From: Flavobacterium faecale
GTDB taxonomy: Bacteria; Bacteroidota; Bacteroidia; Flavobacteriales; Flavobacteriaceae
DNA length: 64,000 nucleotides
Reading direction: 5' to 3'
Assembly: GCF_003076455.1 (NCBI RefSeq)
Contig: NZ_CP020918.1
Span: 3,260,001-3,324,000, forward strand
In this document: piece after piece, positions 10,097 to 20,794 of the stretch
Layout of the letters: the number at the start of each line of letters is the position of its first letter
Numbering within the stretch: position 1 is the first letter of the stretch
The notes under the pieces: generated by a model
The model's database searches: none
Told to the model about the DNA's origin: nothing
The model's input: only the letters and a program-made list of their open reading frames with translations
Made by a program: the position numbers and the translations under genes

Positions 10097-11116
10097 TTAT
10101 TGAAAATTAATTGTTAAACCAAATAGGCTCGTGTTGCCTGCTAATGTATATCTTGAATACGAATAATCAAACTTTAATTTATTCATGCGCAAACCAAATC
10201 CAACCGAAAAACCAGAGAAATTACGTTGCTCTAGTATTTTTAATTCCTGCGCTCTCCTAAAGTTGTAACTCATTCGGAAATTAAATGCTTTTTTAGGAAA
10301 TAGTTCTGCTCCCAAAATTACATGTCGGAAAGTATTACCCAAAAATGACACCTTTTCATCTGTTGTGGTACCATCAAAAGAAGACGTTGCTCGTGATGGG
10401 TTGGCAAAAGAAATATTCCACTGTTGTAAGTTTTCTAAATTTATATGCCATCGTATGGGTACATGTTCCAATTCCTGCGAAACGCCAAGGATAATTTCCA
10501 TAGGTGATTTTTCTCGAAGGCCTGAATAAGTGGTGAATTGCGTACCAACGTTGCGGATCGCTAATCCCCAATTGACATCATTTGCTTCATCTATAAAAAG
10601 TGCGCCAAAATCAATCGCTCCTCCCAATGAGGTATAGGTTTCAAGACTTGACGATATTAATTTTACATTGGCTCCAAGATGGATATTTGTATAAGGTATG
10701 TTGTAAGCGTAACCACCAGAAAGTGCTATCTCACTCCCTGAAAACGCGGCAGTACTTTGACCGTTTTCATCATAACCGTCAAAATTTCCGTAATTAATAT
10801 AACTCACCCCTGCATGAAAAGTTTGCACGTGACGGTCATAAGTATACGCATAAGCGGCTGTACCATAGGTAACTTCTCCAAAATAACTTCCGTAATTAAT
10901 TGACAAATGATTGTCCATTTCAGCATTTATAGACGCTGGGTTAAAGATACCTTGGTTGACATCTTCGTCATAAATCGTAACTGTTTTTCCTCCAAGTGCT
11001 GCTTGTCGTGGAGAGGTAACCAAATTTAGAAATTGGTATACGCTCTTCCCTCCTATTTGCGAATAAGAAAAAGAACAACAAAGGAAAAACAAATAAGTGA
11101 GCTGTTTTTTTAACAT
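10097..11116 (-). CDS. porQ: Type IX secretion system protein PorQ
   Basis: The 339-aa protein has a signal peptide (LTYLFFLCCSFSYSQ) and then the PorQ/PorV-like start GGKSVYQFLNLVTSPRQAALGG. Many alternating aromatic strands, ending in an aromatic FGLTINFQ terminus, are typical of an outer-membrane beta barrel. PorQ belongs to the type IX secretion system that exports adhesins and enzymes and supports gliding in Bacteroidota, where it acts with PorU, PorV and PorZ at the cell surface. The gene precedes cmk with a 6-base gap. The family call is strong. Confidence 0.88.
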   Translation of the reverse strand: MLKKQLTYLFFLCCSFSYSQIGGKSVYQFLNLVTSPRQAALGGKTVTIYDEDVNQGIFNPASINAEMDNHLSINYGSYFGEVTYGTAAYAYTYDRHVQTFHAGVSYINYGNFDGYDENGQSTAAFSGSEIALSGGYAYNIPYTNIHLGANVKLISSSLETYTSLGGAIDFGALFIDEANDVNWGLAIRNVGTQFTTYSGLREKSPMEIILGVSQELEHVPIRWHINLENLQQWNISFANPSRATSSFDGTTTDEKVSFLGNTFRHVILGAELFPKKAFNFRMSYNFRRAQELKILEQRNFSGFSVGFGLRMNKLKFDYSYSRYTLAGNTSLFGLTINFQ

Positions 11117-11223
11117 GCTTAATATTTCTCTAGTACGATTAAGTAGCTAACGCAATTGCGAAGATAAAATTATAATACTAGTTTTAATTACTTTTTATTA
11201 TAAAATAGGACATAAAAATAAAA

Positions 11224-11261
11224 CCAAAGCCAAGAATTAAACTAGTAACTCTTGGCTTTGG
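11224..11261 (-). terminator. Terminator of lon
   Basis: Perfect 12-bp arms CCAAAGCCAAGA (11224-11235) and TCTTGGCTTTGG (11250-11261) enclose a 14-base loop, 31 bases past the lon stop. Confidence 0.75.
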
Positions 11262-11292
11262 CTTGTATATCTAAAAAGGATGTTGTTTGCTG

Positions 11293-13743
11293 TTATAACG
11301 TTTTTGCGTTTTTTACATCTTGATCTGTAATTGCTATGGCTAATACTTCGCTCATTTCTTTAACAAAATGAAAAGTTACCCCTGCAATATACTCAGGTTT
11401 GATTTCGTCAATATCATTTTTGTTTTCATGACACAAGATGATCTCTTTAATATTTGCACGTTTAGCCGCCAAAATCTTTTCTTTGATTCCGCCCACCGGC
11501 AATACTTTTCCTCTCAAAGTGATCTCACCCGTCATGGCAATATTCTTCTTCACACGTTTTTGAGTCAATAATGAAACTAGTGAAGTTAGCATTGCAATTC
11601 CTGCACTTGGACCATCTTTTGGCGTTGCACCTTCAGGCACGTGTAAATGGATATTGTTCTTAGTCAGAATCTCAGGATTAAGACCTAATAAGGCTGCATT
11701 TGCTTTAATATATTCCAATGCAATTGTAGCCGATTCTTTCATCACAGTGCCTAAGTTTCCTGTAATGGTCATCGCTCCTTTTCCAGGAGAAATCAGGGAC
11801 TCTATAAATAATATATCACCACCAACACTGGTCCAAGCCAATCCTGTAACCAATCCGGCTACATCATTTGACTCATATTTATCTCTTTCTAAGCGTGCCG
11901 CACCAAGTACTTCGACAATATCGGCATCAGTCACTTTGATGTTATATTCTTCTTCCATCGCTACAGATTTGGCCGCATTTCGAATCACCTGGGCGATTTT
12001 TGCTTCCAACCCACGCACACCCGATTCACGTGTGTACCCTTCGATGATTTTTTCTAGCTGTTTTTTTCCAATCGATAGATCTTTGGTGGTAAGACCGTGT
12101 TCTTTCAATTGACGCGGAAAAAGGTGCTGTTTCGCTATCTCCACTTTTTCTTCGATAGTATATCCTGACATTTTAATTATTTCCATACGATCGCGCAAAG
12201 CTGGTTGTATAGCAGCCATATTGTTTGACGTAGCAATAAACATCACTTTCGAAAGATCATAACCCAATTCAACAAAATTATCATAGAAAGTACTGTTTTG
12301 TTCTGGATCCAAAACTTCTAGTAAAGCGGAAGATGGATCTCCTTGGTTACTGTTCGAAAGTTTATCTATCTCATCCAATACAAAAACAGGATTTGATGTT
12401 CCTGCTTTTTTCAAACTCTGAATGATTCGTCCTGGCATAGCACCAATATACGTTTTTCTGTGACCGCGAATTTCTGCTTCATCACGTAATCCACCTAATG
12501 ATATGCGTACATACTCACGACCTAAAGCCTCGGCAACAGAGCGACCAATCGACGTTTTACCAACACCCGGAGGTCCTGTCAAACAAATAATTGGTGATTT
12601 CATGTCATTTCTTAATTTCAAAACAGCCAAGTGTTCAATCATACGTTTCTTGACATCTTCCAAACCAAAATGATCTCTATCTAATATCTTTTGCGCTTTC
12701 TTTAAATCAAAATTGTCTTTCGAATATTCATTCCATGGCAATTCCAAAAGCAATTCTAGATAGTTACGTTGGATTCCGAAGTCAGGTGCTTGTGGATTCA
12801 TACGTCTCATTTTCGAAAGTTCTTTTTCGAAATGTGCTTGCGATTTCTCGTCCCATTTTTTGGTTTTCGATTTCACCAACATCTCGTCCATTTCTTCTTC
12901 TTGTGATGCTCCACCCAACTCTTCTTGAATTGTTTTCATTTGCTGGTGCAAGAAATATTCACGCTGTTGTTGGTCCAGGTCAAAACGAACTTTTGACTGA
13001 ATATCATTTTTTAACTCCAACTTTTGAAGTTCGATATTCATATATTTCAAAGTTTGTAGTGCTCTTTCCTTTAACGAGTTAATTGCAAGTAAGTCTTGTT
13101 TTTCTTTAACTGTTAAATTTAAGTTTGAAGTTACAAAATTGATCAAGAAAGATTGGCTTTCAATATTTTTAATTGCAAAAGTAGCTTCGCTCGGAATGTT
13201 TGGGCTTTCTTTTATGATCTGAATAGCTAGTTCTTTTACAGATTCTAATATGGCCAAAAATTCAGAGTTTTTCCCCTTTGGTTTCTTCTCTAAAATATCT
13301 TTGATCGTAGCGGTCATGTATGGCTCCTCTGAAGTTACTTCTGTAATTTCAAAACGCTTCTTACCTTGTAGAATTACAGTAGTATTTCCATCAGGCATTT
13401 TCAATACACGTAAAATACGAGCAACCGTACCTACTTTATGAATGTCTTTTTTGGTTGGTTCCTCAACATCTTCGTCTATTTGTGCTACAACACCAATAAT
13501 TTTCCCTACTGCATTGGCGTCATCAATTAATTTAATTGATTTGTCGCGACCTGCTGTGATCGGAATTACAACTCCCGGAAATAAAACCATATTTCGTAAT
13601 GGTAAAATCGGAATCGTATCTGGCAGCACTTCATTCATCATCTCCTCCTCGTCCTCGGGAGTTAATAACGGAATTAATTCTGCTTGAGAGTCAAGTTCTT
13701 GAAGTGACAGGTTGTCAATTGTACTTATTTTATGATTTGACAT
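11293..13743 (-). CDS. lon: ATP-dependent protease Lon
   Basis: The 816-aa protein has the full LonA layout. The N-terminal substrate-recognition domain starts at [19 protein letters not shown] and is followed by a coiled linker. The AAA+ module has Walker [10 protein letters not shown] and Walker [11 protein letters not shown]. The C-terminal serine protease domain carries the catalytic Ser in [11 protein letters not shown] and the Lys in [10 protein letters not shown]. Lon degrades misfolded and regulatory proteins in the cytoplasm. The leader contains an 11-bp perfect inverted repeat overlapping a TATTTTTG -7 box (13796 to 13789, minus strand), which suggests repressor control. The start ATG at 13743 lies 17 bases from the palindrome. 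Confidence 0.97.
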   Translation of the reverse strand: MSNHKISTIDNLSLQELDSQAELIPLLTPEDEEEMMNEVLPDTIPILPLRNMVLFPGVVIPITAGRDKSIKLIDDANAVGKIIGVVAQIDEDVEEPTKKDIHKVGTVARILRVLKMPDGNTTVILQGKKRFEITEVTSEEPYMTATIKDILEKKPKGKNSEFLAILESVKELAIQIIKESPNIPSEATFAIKNIESQSFLINFVTSNLNLTVKEKQDLLAINSLKERALQTLKYMNIELQKLELKNDIQSKVRFDLDQQQREYFLHQQMKTIQEELGGASQEEEMDEMLVKSKTKKWDEKSQAHFEKELSKMRRMNPQAPDFGIQRNYLELLLELPWNEYSKDNFDLKKAQKILDRDHFGLEDVKKRMIEHLAVLKLRNDMKSPIICLTGPPGVGKTSIGRSVAEALGREYVRISLGGLRDEAEIRGHRKTYIGAMPGRIIQSLKKAGTSNPVFVLDEIDKLSNSNQGDPSSALLEVLDPEQNSTFYDNFVELGYDLSKVMFIATSNNMAAIQPALRDRMEIIKMSGYTIEEKVEIAKQHLFPRQLKEHGLTTKDLSIGKKQLEKIIEGYTRESGVRGLEAKIAQVIRNAAKSVAMEEEYNIKVTDADIVEVLGAARLERDKYESNDVAGLVTGLAWTSVGGDILFIESLISPGKGAMTITGNLGTVMKESATIALEYIKANAALLGLNPEILTKNNIHLHVPEGATPKDGPSAGIAMLTSLVSLLTQKRVKKNIAMTGEITLRGKVLPVGGIKEKILAAKRANIKEIILCHENKNDIDEIKPEYIAGVTFHFVKEMSEVLAIAITDQDVKNAKTL

Positions 13744-13759
13744 ATATATAATTAAGTCA

Positions 13760-13793
13760 TTTTGTCATAGAGTTAATACACGCTATGACAAAA
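13760..13793. promoter_or_regulatory. Palindrome at the lon promoter
   Basis: TTTTGTCATAG (13760-13770) and CTATGACAAAA (13783-13793) are a perfect inverted repeat with a 12-base spacer. The outer arm overlaps the minus-strand -7 box read from 13796 to 13789. The layout fits a repressor operator spanning -7 to +20. It is not the CIRCE element. The cognate regulator is unknown. Confidence 0.55.
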
Positions 13794-13951
13794 ATATTAG
13801 ATAAAAAATTTTATTACACTGAAAATCAATCAGTAGCCATTGTAAACATCACTGATTAGTAGTTAAAAATCAATCTTTGTGCCACAGTGCCTTCAAATTG
13901 CGTAAAGGAATTTTTTGTGTACTAAAAATGAGGCTATACTTTTCGAATACA

Positions 13952-15277
13952 CTATAACACAGAATCCTTCTTTGGAATTTTTCGTAGTAAAACGATTCCA
14001 ATCGCAAAGAACAAAGCCAAGAATACCATAGCCAATCTTGGACTACCTGTGATTTGATCAATTAAACCATAAACTACCATTCCTATTACAATTCCGATTT
14101 TTTCGGCTACATCATAAAAACTAAAAAAGGAAGCTGTATCTTCTGTTTCAGGTAATAATTTGGAGTATGTAGAACGTGATAAGGACTGTATCCCTCCCAT
14201 TACCAAACCAACAATTCCAGCCATAAAATAGAAAGTACCCGGTTGTGTGATGAAGTAAGCTGAAATACATAACAATAACCAGATCGAATTGATAACAATC
14301 AAAGTAGGTATGTTACCATATTTTGCAGATGATTTTGATGTAATAAAAGCTCCTAAAATAGCCACTAACTGAATCACCAAAATACAAATAATCAATCCTG
14401 TGGTGCTATCACTCTCTGTTTTCCATTCAATTTCTTGTGCTCCAAAATAAGTTGCAATAAGCATTACCGTTTGCACAGCCATACTGTAAACAAAAAAACT
14501 ACCCAAATAACCTTTCAGTATCTTATTTTGTTGCAATAAAGCCCAAACTTTTTTTAGTTCATTAAATCCGTTGAATAAAACCGCTTTTGTTATTTTTTCT
14601 TTAACCTTGTGATTTCCTTTAGGTAAATAAAGGTAAGTATATTGACTAAACAAAAGCCACCAAATACCCACCGTGATAAAAGAATACCTCATAGCTTTCA
14701 TAGCAGCCTCTCCCGGCGTACCACTAATACCAAATAAAGTTGGTTTCATCACCATAGCCAAATTGACAATAAGCAACAAGACACTTCCTAAATATCCCAT
14801 CGAATACCCCTTAGCACTTATGGCGTCTTGTTGTTCTTCAAAAGCAATATCCGGTAGATAGGAATTATAAAAAACCAAACTACCCCAAAATCCTATCAAT
14901 CCCAAAAAGTAAAATAACAACCCAAAATAGATATTTTCTAAGCTAAACCAATACAATCCAATGCATGAAAATGCTCCTAAATAACAAAAGAACTGCATGA
15001 AAGCTTTTTTATTCCCTACATAATCGGCTATTCCTGAAAGAAATGGCGAAATGAAAGCTACTACCAAAAAACCCAATGCAGTTACAAAACTTATCAAGGC
15101 AGAGTTTTTGAAATGAAAGCCAAAAACATCCAAATATGGATTGTCATCATCAAATAAGGCATTGTAAAAAATAGGAAATATAGCAGAACTAACCACCAAG
15201 GGGTAAGCTGAATTGGCCCAATCATAAAAAGCCCATGCATTCAATAATTTTTTGTCTCCTTTTCTTAATGTTTCCAT
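13952..15277 (-). CDS. MFS transporter, UMF1 (Atg22-like) family
   Basis: The 441-aa protein has 12 predicted membrane helices. The N-terminus LNAWAFYDWANSAYPLVV is characteristic of the UMF1/Vacuole effluxer Atg22-like family. Conserved GIVGLVMGGIQSLSRSTYSKLLPE follows in the second half and resembles the family motif. Fungal relatives export amino acids from the vacuole; bacterial members have no agreed substrate. It stands 75 bases downstream of the M48 terminator and is probably transcribed separately. Confidence 0.88.
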   Translation of the reverse strand: METLRKGDKKLLNAWAFYDWANSAYPLVVSSAIFPIFYNALFDDDNPYLDVFGFHFKNSALISFVTALGFLVVAFISPFLSGIADYVGNKKAFMQFFCYLGAFSCIGLYWFSLENIYFGLLFYFLGLIGFWGSLVFYNSYLPDIAFEEQQDAISAKGYSMGYLGSVLLLIVNLAMVMKPTLFGISGTPGEAAMKAMRYSFITVGIWWLLFSQYTYLYLPKGNHKVKEKITKAVLFNGFNELKKVWALLQQNKILKGYLGSFFVYSMAVQTVMLIATYFGAQEIEWKTESDSTTGLIICILVIQLVAILGAFITSKSSAKYGNIPTLIVINSIWLLLCISAYFITQPGTFYFMAGIVGLVMGGIQSLSRSTYSKLLPETEDTASFFSFYDVAEKIGIVIGMVVYGLIDQITGSPRLAMVFLALFFAIGIVLLRKIPKKDSVL

Positions 15278-15312
15278 ACTTCCGTTTGCGAGTTAAAATT
15301 CTGTTTCATAAA

Positions 15313-15350
15313 AAAAGAGAAGTCTATCCAATAGAATAAACTTCTCTTTT
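15313..15350 (-). terminator. Terminator of the M48 peptidase gene
   Basis: Arms AAAAGAGAAGT (15313-15323) and ACTTCTCTTTT (15340-15350) form a perfect 11-bp stem downstream of the minus-strand stop at 15374. Confidence 0.75.
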
Positions 15351-15373
15351 GAAAATTATTTCAATTTTGGAGA

Positions 15374-16189
15374 TTATTTGTAAATAACTCCAAATTTTGC
15401 TGCAGTTGCTTTCGCTTCTGGTACCATTGCTTTCAAATTGGCAATTCTTGTAGCGTCAGACGGGTGCGTACTCATGAATTCTGGTTGTGCTGCTCCATTA
15501 GAATTTGCAGACATTCTTGTCCAAAAAGCAATTGCTTCTTCGGGATTGTATCCTGCTATTGCCATTAATGTCAATCCAATTTTATCTGCTTCAGTTTCGT
15601 TACTTCTACTAAAAGGAAGAGTAACACCATATTGCGATCCTAAACCGTAAGCGGTACTGAAGGCTTGTTGCGTTTCTGCACTTTTTCCTGATGTAGCAAC
15701 GGCCAATCCCATTCCAACATATTCTTGAATTTGAGAAACACTCATACGTTGCGCACCGTGATTTGCTAAGGCGTGTGATACCTCATGACCCATTACAGTT
15801 GCTAAACCAGCATCTGTTTTGGTAATTGGTAAAATTCCTGTATAAACAACAATCTTTCCTCCTGGCATACACCAAGCATTTACATCTGGGCTATCAACCA
15901 ATTTGTATTCCCATGCATATCCTTTTAAATATTCCGTTTGCCCCAATGAAGCCAAGTATTTTTCGGCTGCAGCTTTGATTTTCATCCCAACTGATTCTAC
16001 TTTTTTTGCATCTGTTGTTCCTGAAACTACTTTATTTTCTTGTAGAAATGTACCGTATTGTTGAAATGAAGTTGGGAATAAAGCATCATTCGATACAAAA
16101 TTCAAAGTCTTCTTTCCTGTTAGTGGGTTAGTTGCGCATGAAAATAACATTCCAACTGCACAAACACTCATTACTATATTCTTTTTCAT
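15374..16189 (-). CDS. M48-family zinc metallopeptidase lipoprotein
   Basis: The 271-aa protein has a lipoprotein signal ending in GMLFSCAT. It then carries NPLTGKKTLNFVS, the common start of periplasmic M48 (LoiP/YcaL/BepA-like) proteases. The zinc site is HEVSHALANH, and the third ligand Glu lies in the NETEADKIGL segment. Related enzymes clear damaged or misassembled outer-membrane proteins. It follows GH31 by 35 bases on the same strand, with a terminator just after it, so it may be the last gene of the glucan transcript, although no functional link is obvious. Confidence 0.9.
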   Translation of the reverse strand: MKKNIVMSVCAVGMLFSCATNPLTGKKTLNFVSNDALFPTSFQQYGTFLQENKVVSGTTDAKKVESVGMKIKAAAEKYLASLGQTEYLKGYAWEYKLVDSPDVNAWCMPGGKIVVYTGILPITKTDAGLATVMGHEVSHALANHGAQRMSVSQIQEYVGMGLAVATSGKSAETQQAFSTAYGLGSQYGVTLPFSRSNETEADKIGLTLMAIAGYNPEEAIAFWTRMSANSNGAAQPEFMSTHPSDATRIANLKAMVPEAKATAAKFGVIYK

Positions 16190-16224
16190 ATTTCTTTAAT
16201 TTTTAACAAAAATAAGAATAAATA

Positions 16225-18624
16225 CTAAACTCCTATGATATGTAGCACTCTAAATTCCTTTTCAACCACCAAAAAATTAACGTTATCAAATGTTTTTTTA
16301 TCGAAATCAAACTTTTCATTGTTAATCTCCACCGTTTTCACTTCAAATGGTAATCCTATAAAGTTGATTTTGTAGTTGGAATAGGAAGTGTCAAATTTAC
16401 CATCCTTATGTAATTGAATTATTAATTCGTTCTTTTTTCCAGTTACTTGAAAGGATAGAAAGCTATATCTTCCTTTTTTGTAATCGTAGCCATCTTGTGC
16501 ATCTTCATACACAACCGATTTTTCAGTTCCTTCTTTATAATATAAATCCAAAGTCAATTCATCAAAGTCTAATTCGCCTACATATTGTTGCACTGGATAT
16601 TTTGGAATTACTGCTCCTGCCTTCACAAATACCGGAATTTCGTCAAATTTTGTGTCAACCCACATTTCTTTCCCTCCTTTAAACATCAAATTTGTCCAAT
16701 AGTTGTACCATTGGCCTCTAGGAACATACATTCTTCGACCTAATGCGTTCGGCTCTAATATCGGGCAAACCAAAATTTGATTTCCAAAAATAAATTCATC
16801 ATTTCGATAATGTGTCTGAATATCTTCTTGATCAAAGTAGACTAAAGGTTTCAACATCGGAATACCATATTCGATATACTGCCAAAACATGGTATATAAA
16901 TAAGGTAACAATTGGTATCGAAGGTTTATGAATTTTCGACTTATATCTGTAACTTCTTCATCAAATGCCCAAGGTTCTTGATGGCCGTGATCTCCAGAAG
17001 AATGTGTTCTACAAAAAGGGTGAAAAACCCCTAACTGAATCCAGCGAGCATACAACTCACCAGTTGGCTGTTCTGCAAAACCCCCAATATCTGACCCTGT
17101 AAATCCCATACCCGAAATATTCATTCGTTGCACTTGAATGTTGGCGATCCAAAGGTGTTCCCAAGTGGCTACATTATCACCTGTCCATGATGATGTATAG
17201 CGTTGCGCACCCGAGTAAGCTGATCGGGTAATCACGAATGGACGCTTTGGATACGCGAATTTTTTAACTCCGTGATAAGTTGCACGAGCCATTTGTGTAC
17301 CATAAACATTATGTGCTTTCCTGTGGCTACAAGGATTTCCGTCATAATTATGGCGTACATCATTTGGGAATGTCTTATTTGGAACCTCCATTACTGCCGG
17401 TTCATTCATATCATTCCAAACTCCTTTTACACCAATATCAGCAACCAATTCTTTGAACAATCCTGCCCACCATTCGCGAACTTCGGGGTTGGTATAGTCA
17501 GGGAAATTACATTCTCCTGGCCACACTTTTCCTTTCATATAAGGTCCATCTGCACGTTTGCAAAAATAATCTTTATCCAATGCTTCTTTGTAAATGGCAT
17601 ATTCCTTGTCAACTTTAATTCCAGGGTCAATGATCACAATAGTTTTGAAACCATCTGCGGCTAACTCAGCTACCATTCGTTTTGGATCAGGAAAATGATT
17701 TTTGTCCCAAGTAAAACACCTAAAACCATCCATATAATCGATATCTAAATAAATGGCATCGCAGGGAATTTTTAAGGCTCTAAATTTGGCTGTTATTTCT
17801 TTTACATTACTTTCAGGATAATAACTCCACTTGCATTGATGATAACCCAAAGTCCATAAAGGTGGGAGTTCGGGTTTTCCTGTTAAATCAGTATAAGATA
17901 TTACTACATCCTTCATTTTGGGACCGTAGATAAAATAGTAATTCATTTCGCCACCATCTGCCCAGAAACTAGCAACATTACGGCGGTCATGACAAAAATC
18001 AAAAGTGGTTCGAAAGGTATTATCGAAAAAAATACCGTAAGCTTGTTTGTTTTGCAATCCAATATAAAATGGGACTACTTTGTATAAAGGGTCTTGTTCT
18101 TTTTGAAAGGCATACTGATCGGTAGCAAAGTTTTCGACTCGTTTTCCTTTCAAATTCAGTTGAGTTGCCTTGTCACCTAGACCGTAAAAACTTTCCCCAT
18201 CACGAGAAGTTTTACTCATTTTGACAATATTTCCACCAAACTCATAACTCTCTTCCCAGTGAAATCCAAGTTCATCTTCTAAAATGACTTTTCCATCAAT
18301 ATCCAAAATGGCTATACGTAAATCCGATTTTTGAATGTTACAAATTACTTTGCTAGTTCGAATTTGATACATCGTCTCCTTTTCATCGACCTCTAAAAAA
18401 TTGTATCCATGCGAATGATTTTGATCAATGGCATACGAGAAATCGTTACTAAAATACCCCTTTGTGGTGTAGCGAAATCGCAACATACTATCTCGCAAGA
18501 TAGTAACTTTTAAAATAACACTATTGCTAGTATAAAAATAAACAGAATCAACCTCCTGTTCATAAGAGACTATTTTTGAGGGATATAAATCGCCTTTGTA
18601 TTCGAGTTCAGTATTTGTAATCAT
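16225..18624 (-). CDS. Glycoside hydrolase family 31, alpha-glucosidase type
   Basis: The 799-aa enzyme has an N-terminal beta-sandwich, a (beta/alpha)8 barrel and C-terminal beta domains. The catalytic nucleophile is the Asp in GVWNDMNEPAV, and the acid/base Asp is in SSWTGDNVATWEHL. No signal peptide is visible, so it probably acts in the cytoplasm, removing terminal glucose from alpha-glucans or maltodextrins. It is the last sugar gene of the glg cluster. Its own promoter, flanked by a 13-bp palindrome, lies upstream, which suggests separate control. Alpha-xylosidase activity is a possible alternative within GH31. Confidence 0.9.
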   Translation of the reverse strand: MITNTELEYKGDLYPSKIVSYEQEVDSVYFYTSNSVILKVTILRDSMLRFRYTTKGYFSNDFSYAIDQNHSHGYNFLEVDEKETMYQIRTSKVICNIQKSDLRIAILDIDGKVILEDELGFHWEESYEFGGNIVKMSKTSRDGESFYGLGDKATQLNLKGKRVENFATDQYAFQKEQDPLYKVVPFYIGLQNKQAYGIFFDNTFRTTFDFCHDRRNVASFWADGGEMNYYFIYGPKMKDVVISYTDLTGKPELPPLWTLGYHQCKWSYYPESNVKEITAKFRALKIPCDAIYLDIDYMDGFRCFTWDKNHFPDPKRMVAELAADGFKTIVIIDPGIKVDKEYAIYKEALDKDYFCKRADGPYMKGKVWPGECNFPDYTNPEVREWWAGLFKELVADIGVKGVWNDMNEPAVMEVPNKTFPNDVRHNYDGNPCSHRKAHNVYGTQMARATYHGVKKFAYPKRPFVITRSAYSGAQRYTSSWTGDNVATWEHLWIANIQVQRMNISGMGFTGSDIGGFAEQPTGELYARWIQLGVFHPFCRTHSSGDHGHQEPWAFDEEVTDISRKFINLRYQLLPYLYTMFWQYIEYGIPMLKPLVYFDQEDIQTHYRNDEFIFGNQILVCPILEPNALGRRMYVPRGQWYNYWTNLMFKGGKEMWVDTKFDEIPVFVKAGAVIPKYPVQQYVGELDFDELTLDLYYKEGTEKSVVYEDAQDGYDYKKGRYSFLSFQVTGKKNELIIQLHKDGKFDTSYSNYKINFIGLPFEVKTVEINNEKFDFDKKTFDNVNFLVVEKEFRVLHIIGV

Positions 18625-18705
18625 GATGGTTTTTTTTAAAGAATTGCCTTGTGAGCAGTTCCATAAGGTCTGAAATGGTTTGGTTTTATTATACTAAATA
18701 TAAAA

Positions 18706-18758
18706 CAAAAATATCATATCACTTTTTATTCGATGCAAATAAATTGTGATATGATATT
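18706..18758 (-). promoter_or_regulatory. GH31 promoter overlapped by a 13-bp inverted repeat
   Basis: Read on the minus strand, TTTG (18739 to 18736), a 22-base spacer and TATTTTTG (18713 to 18706) match the Bacteroidota promoter consensus well. AATATCATATCAC (18710-18722) and GTGATATGATATT (18746-18758) are perfect inverted arms flanking the spacer. The left arm overlaps the -7 box, so occlusion by a dimeric or looped repressor is plausible. Confidence 0.6.
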
Positions 18759-18823
18759 AATTTTTGAGTCGTATTAAAGATGGATTCAATTAGCAATTAT
18801 GCTACTAAAATTATTCTTTTATA

Positions 18824-20755
18824 TTACACAATCTTAAATGCTACTACACTTAAAGGAGGTAATGTGATCGCTACAGAAAAATCTCTTCCGTCATATGGTG
18901 ATGACTCGATAGTAATTTTATCAGGACTTATTACTCCACTTCCACCATAAATTACATCGTCACTATTAAAAATTTCTTGTAATTTTCCTTTATGAGGTAT
19001 TCCTATGCGATAGTCTTCTCTCACCACTTGTGTGAAATTGCAAATTACGATTACATTGTCTTTAGGATTGTTTCCTTTTCGAATAAATGACATTACTGCA
19101 TTTTGATAATCTGAGTAATTGATCCATTCAAAACCTTCTGGACTAAATTGCTTTTCGTGCAAAGCAGGTTCTGTTCTGTATAACTTATTCAAAGCTGTAA
19201 TGGTCTTCTTGACTCCTTCGTGTAATGGATACTGCAATAAATGCCAATCCAAACTCTCTTGGAAATTCCACTCCGCACTTTGACCAAATTCACAACCCAT
19301 AAACAGTAATTTTGATCCTGGATGGGTGAACATATAACTATACAAAAGGCGTAAATTAGCAAATTTTTGCCATTCATCACCAGGCATTCTTCCTGCTATC
19401 GAATGCTTTCCATACACCACTTCATCATGTGATAATGGGAGCATAAAATTCTCAGTAAAAGCATAAGTCATCGAAAAAGTCAATTCATTCTGATGGTACT
19501 TTCTATACACCGTTTCTTTTTTGAAATATTCTAAAGTATCGTGCATCCAACCCATCATCCATTTCATTCCAAATCCTAATCCTCCAACAAAAGTTGGTCT
19601 AGAAACCATTGGGAACGAAGTACTTTCTTCGGCAATAGTTTGAACACCTTCAAAATTAGAATAAACCGCTTCGTTAAATTCTTTTAGAAAACTAATGGTA
19701 TCTAAATTTTCTCTTCCACCAAATTCATTCGGCTCCCACTGCCCTTCTTCACGTGAGTAATCTAGGTAAAGCATAGACGCAACTGCATCTACACGTAAGG
19801 AATCAACATGGTAATGTTGTAACCAAAAAATGGCATTACTGATTAAAAAAGAACGAACTTCATTTCGTCCGTAATTAAAAACTAAGCTTTTCCAATCTGG
19901 GTGGTACCCTTTTCTTCGATCTGGATGTTCATATAAATTTGATCCATCGAAAAATCCAAGACCATGGGCATCATCAGGAAAATGAGAAGGTACCCAGTCT
20001 AAAATTACTCCAATACCAGCTTGGTGTAATTTATCTACCAAAACCATAAACTCTTGCGGATTACCAAAACGTGATGTAGGTGCAAAATACCCTACCAATT
20101 GATATCCCCATGAAGGATCATACGGATATTCCATCACTGGCATGAATTCTACATGTGTAAATCCTGTTTCTTTAACGTACTGTACTAAATCTTCTGCAAA
20201 TTCTAAATAGGTTAGAAAACGATTTTCTTCGCCATGTCTTTTCCATGAACCCAAATGCACTTCATACACAGAGAAAGGTTTGTCAAGACTATTGTGGTCT
20301 TTCCTGTTTTTCATCCATTTGGAATCTTTCCATTTATAATCCAAATCCCAAACTACAGAAGCAGTATGTGGTGGTTTTTCGCAGTAAAAAGCAAATGGAT
20401 CTGCTTTTTCTGTGATAATCCCACCATTATCGGATTGAATTTTATATTTGTAAGTTGCTCCTTTTTCGACATTCGGGATAAAACCTTCCCAAATTCCTGA
20501 CGAATCCCATCTTACTTCAAGTTGGTGTTCTCCTTGAATCCAGTAATTGAAATCACCAACAACGGAAACCGTGCGGGCAGTTGGAGCCCAAACAGCGAAA
20601 TAAACGCCTTTTACTCCGTCTACTTCAATAAGATGCGCACCTAATTTTTCATACAATCTGAAATGCTTTCCAGCTTTAAACAAATCGATATCAAAATCGG
20701 TAAAAAGAGAATACGTTTGTACTTTATTCATTTTTTGGTTTATTTTCTTAAACAT
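18824..20755 (-). CDS. glgB: 1,4-alpha-glucan branching enzyme
   Basis: The 643-aa GH13 enzyme introduces alpha-1,6 branches into glycogen. An N-terminal CBM48-like domain (VYFAVWAPTARTVSVVGDFN) precedes the barrel. The nucleophile is D323 in SLRVDAVASML, and the acid/base Glu is in QTIAEESTSFP. The conserved end of the barrel is LPLSHDEVVYGK. The start at 20755 gives MFKKINQK; an in-frame ATG eight codons later (MNKVQTYS) is an equally possible start. It lies 39 bases downstream of glgE on the same strand. Confidence 0.95.
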   Translation of the reverse strand: MFKKINQKMNKVQTYSLFTDFDIDLFKAGKHFRLYEKLGAHLIEVDGVKGVYFAVWAPTARTVSVVGDFNYWIQGEHQLEVRWDSSGIWEGFIPNVEKGATYKYKIQSDNGGIITEKADPFAFYCEKPPHTASVVWDLDYKWKDSKWMKNRKDHNSLDKPFSVYEVHLGSWKRHGEENRFLTYLEFAEDLVQYVKETGFTHVEFMPVMEYPYDPSWGYQLVGYFAPTSRFGNPQEFMVLVDKLHQAGIGVILDWVPSHFPDDAHGLGFFDGSNLYEHPDRRKGYHPDWKSLVFNYGRNEVRSFLISNAIFWLQHYHVDSLRVDAVASMLYLDYSREEGQWEPNEFGGRENLDTISFLKEFNEAVYSNFEGVQTIAEESTSFPMVSRPTFVGGLGFGMKWMMGWMHDTLEYFKKETVYRKYHQNELTFSMTYAFTENFMLPLSHDEVVYGKHSIAGRMPGDEWQKFANLRLLYSYMFTHPGSKLLFMGCEFGQSAEWNFQESLDWHLLQYPLHEGVKKTITALNKLYRTEPALHEKQFSPEGFEWINYSDYQNAVMSFIRKGNNPKDNVIVICNFTQVVREDYRIGIPHKGKLQEIFNSDDVIYGGSGVISPDKITIESSPYDGRDFSVAITLPPLSVVAFKIV

Positions 20756-20794
20756 TGCTATTTTTCTGCAATGTTCCGTTAGTAATAGACTTGT

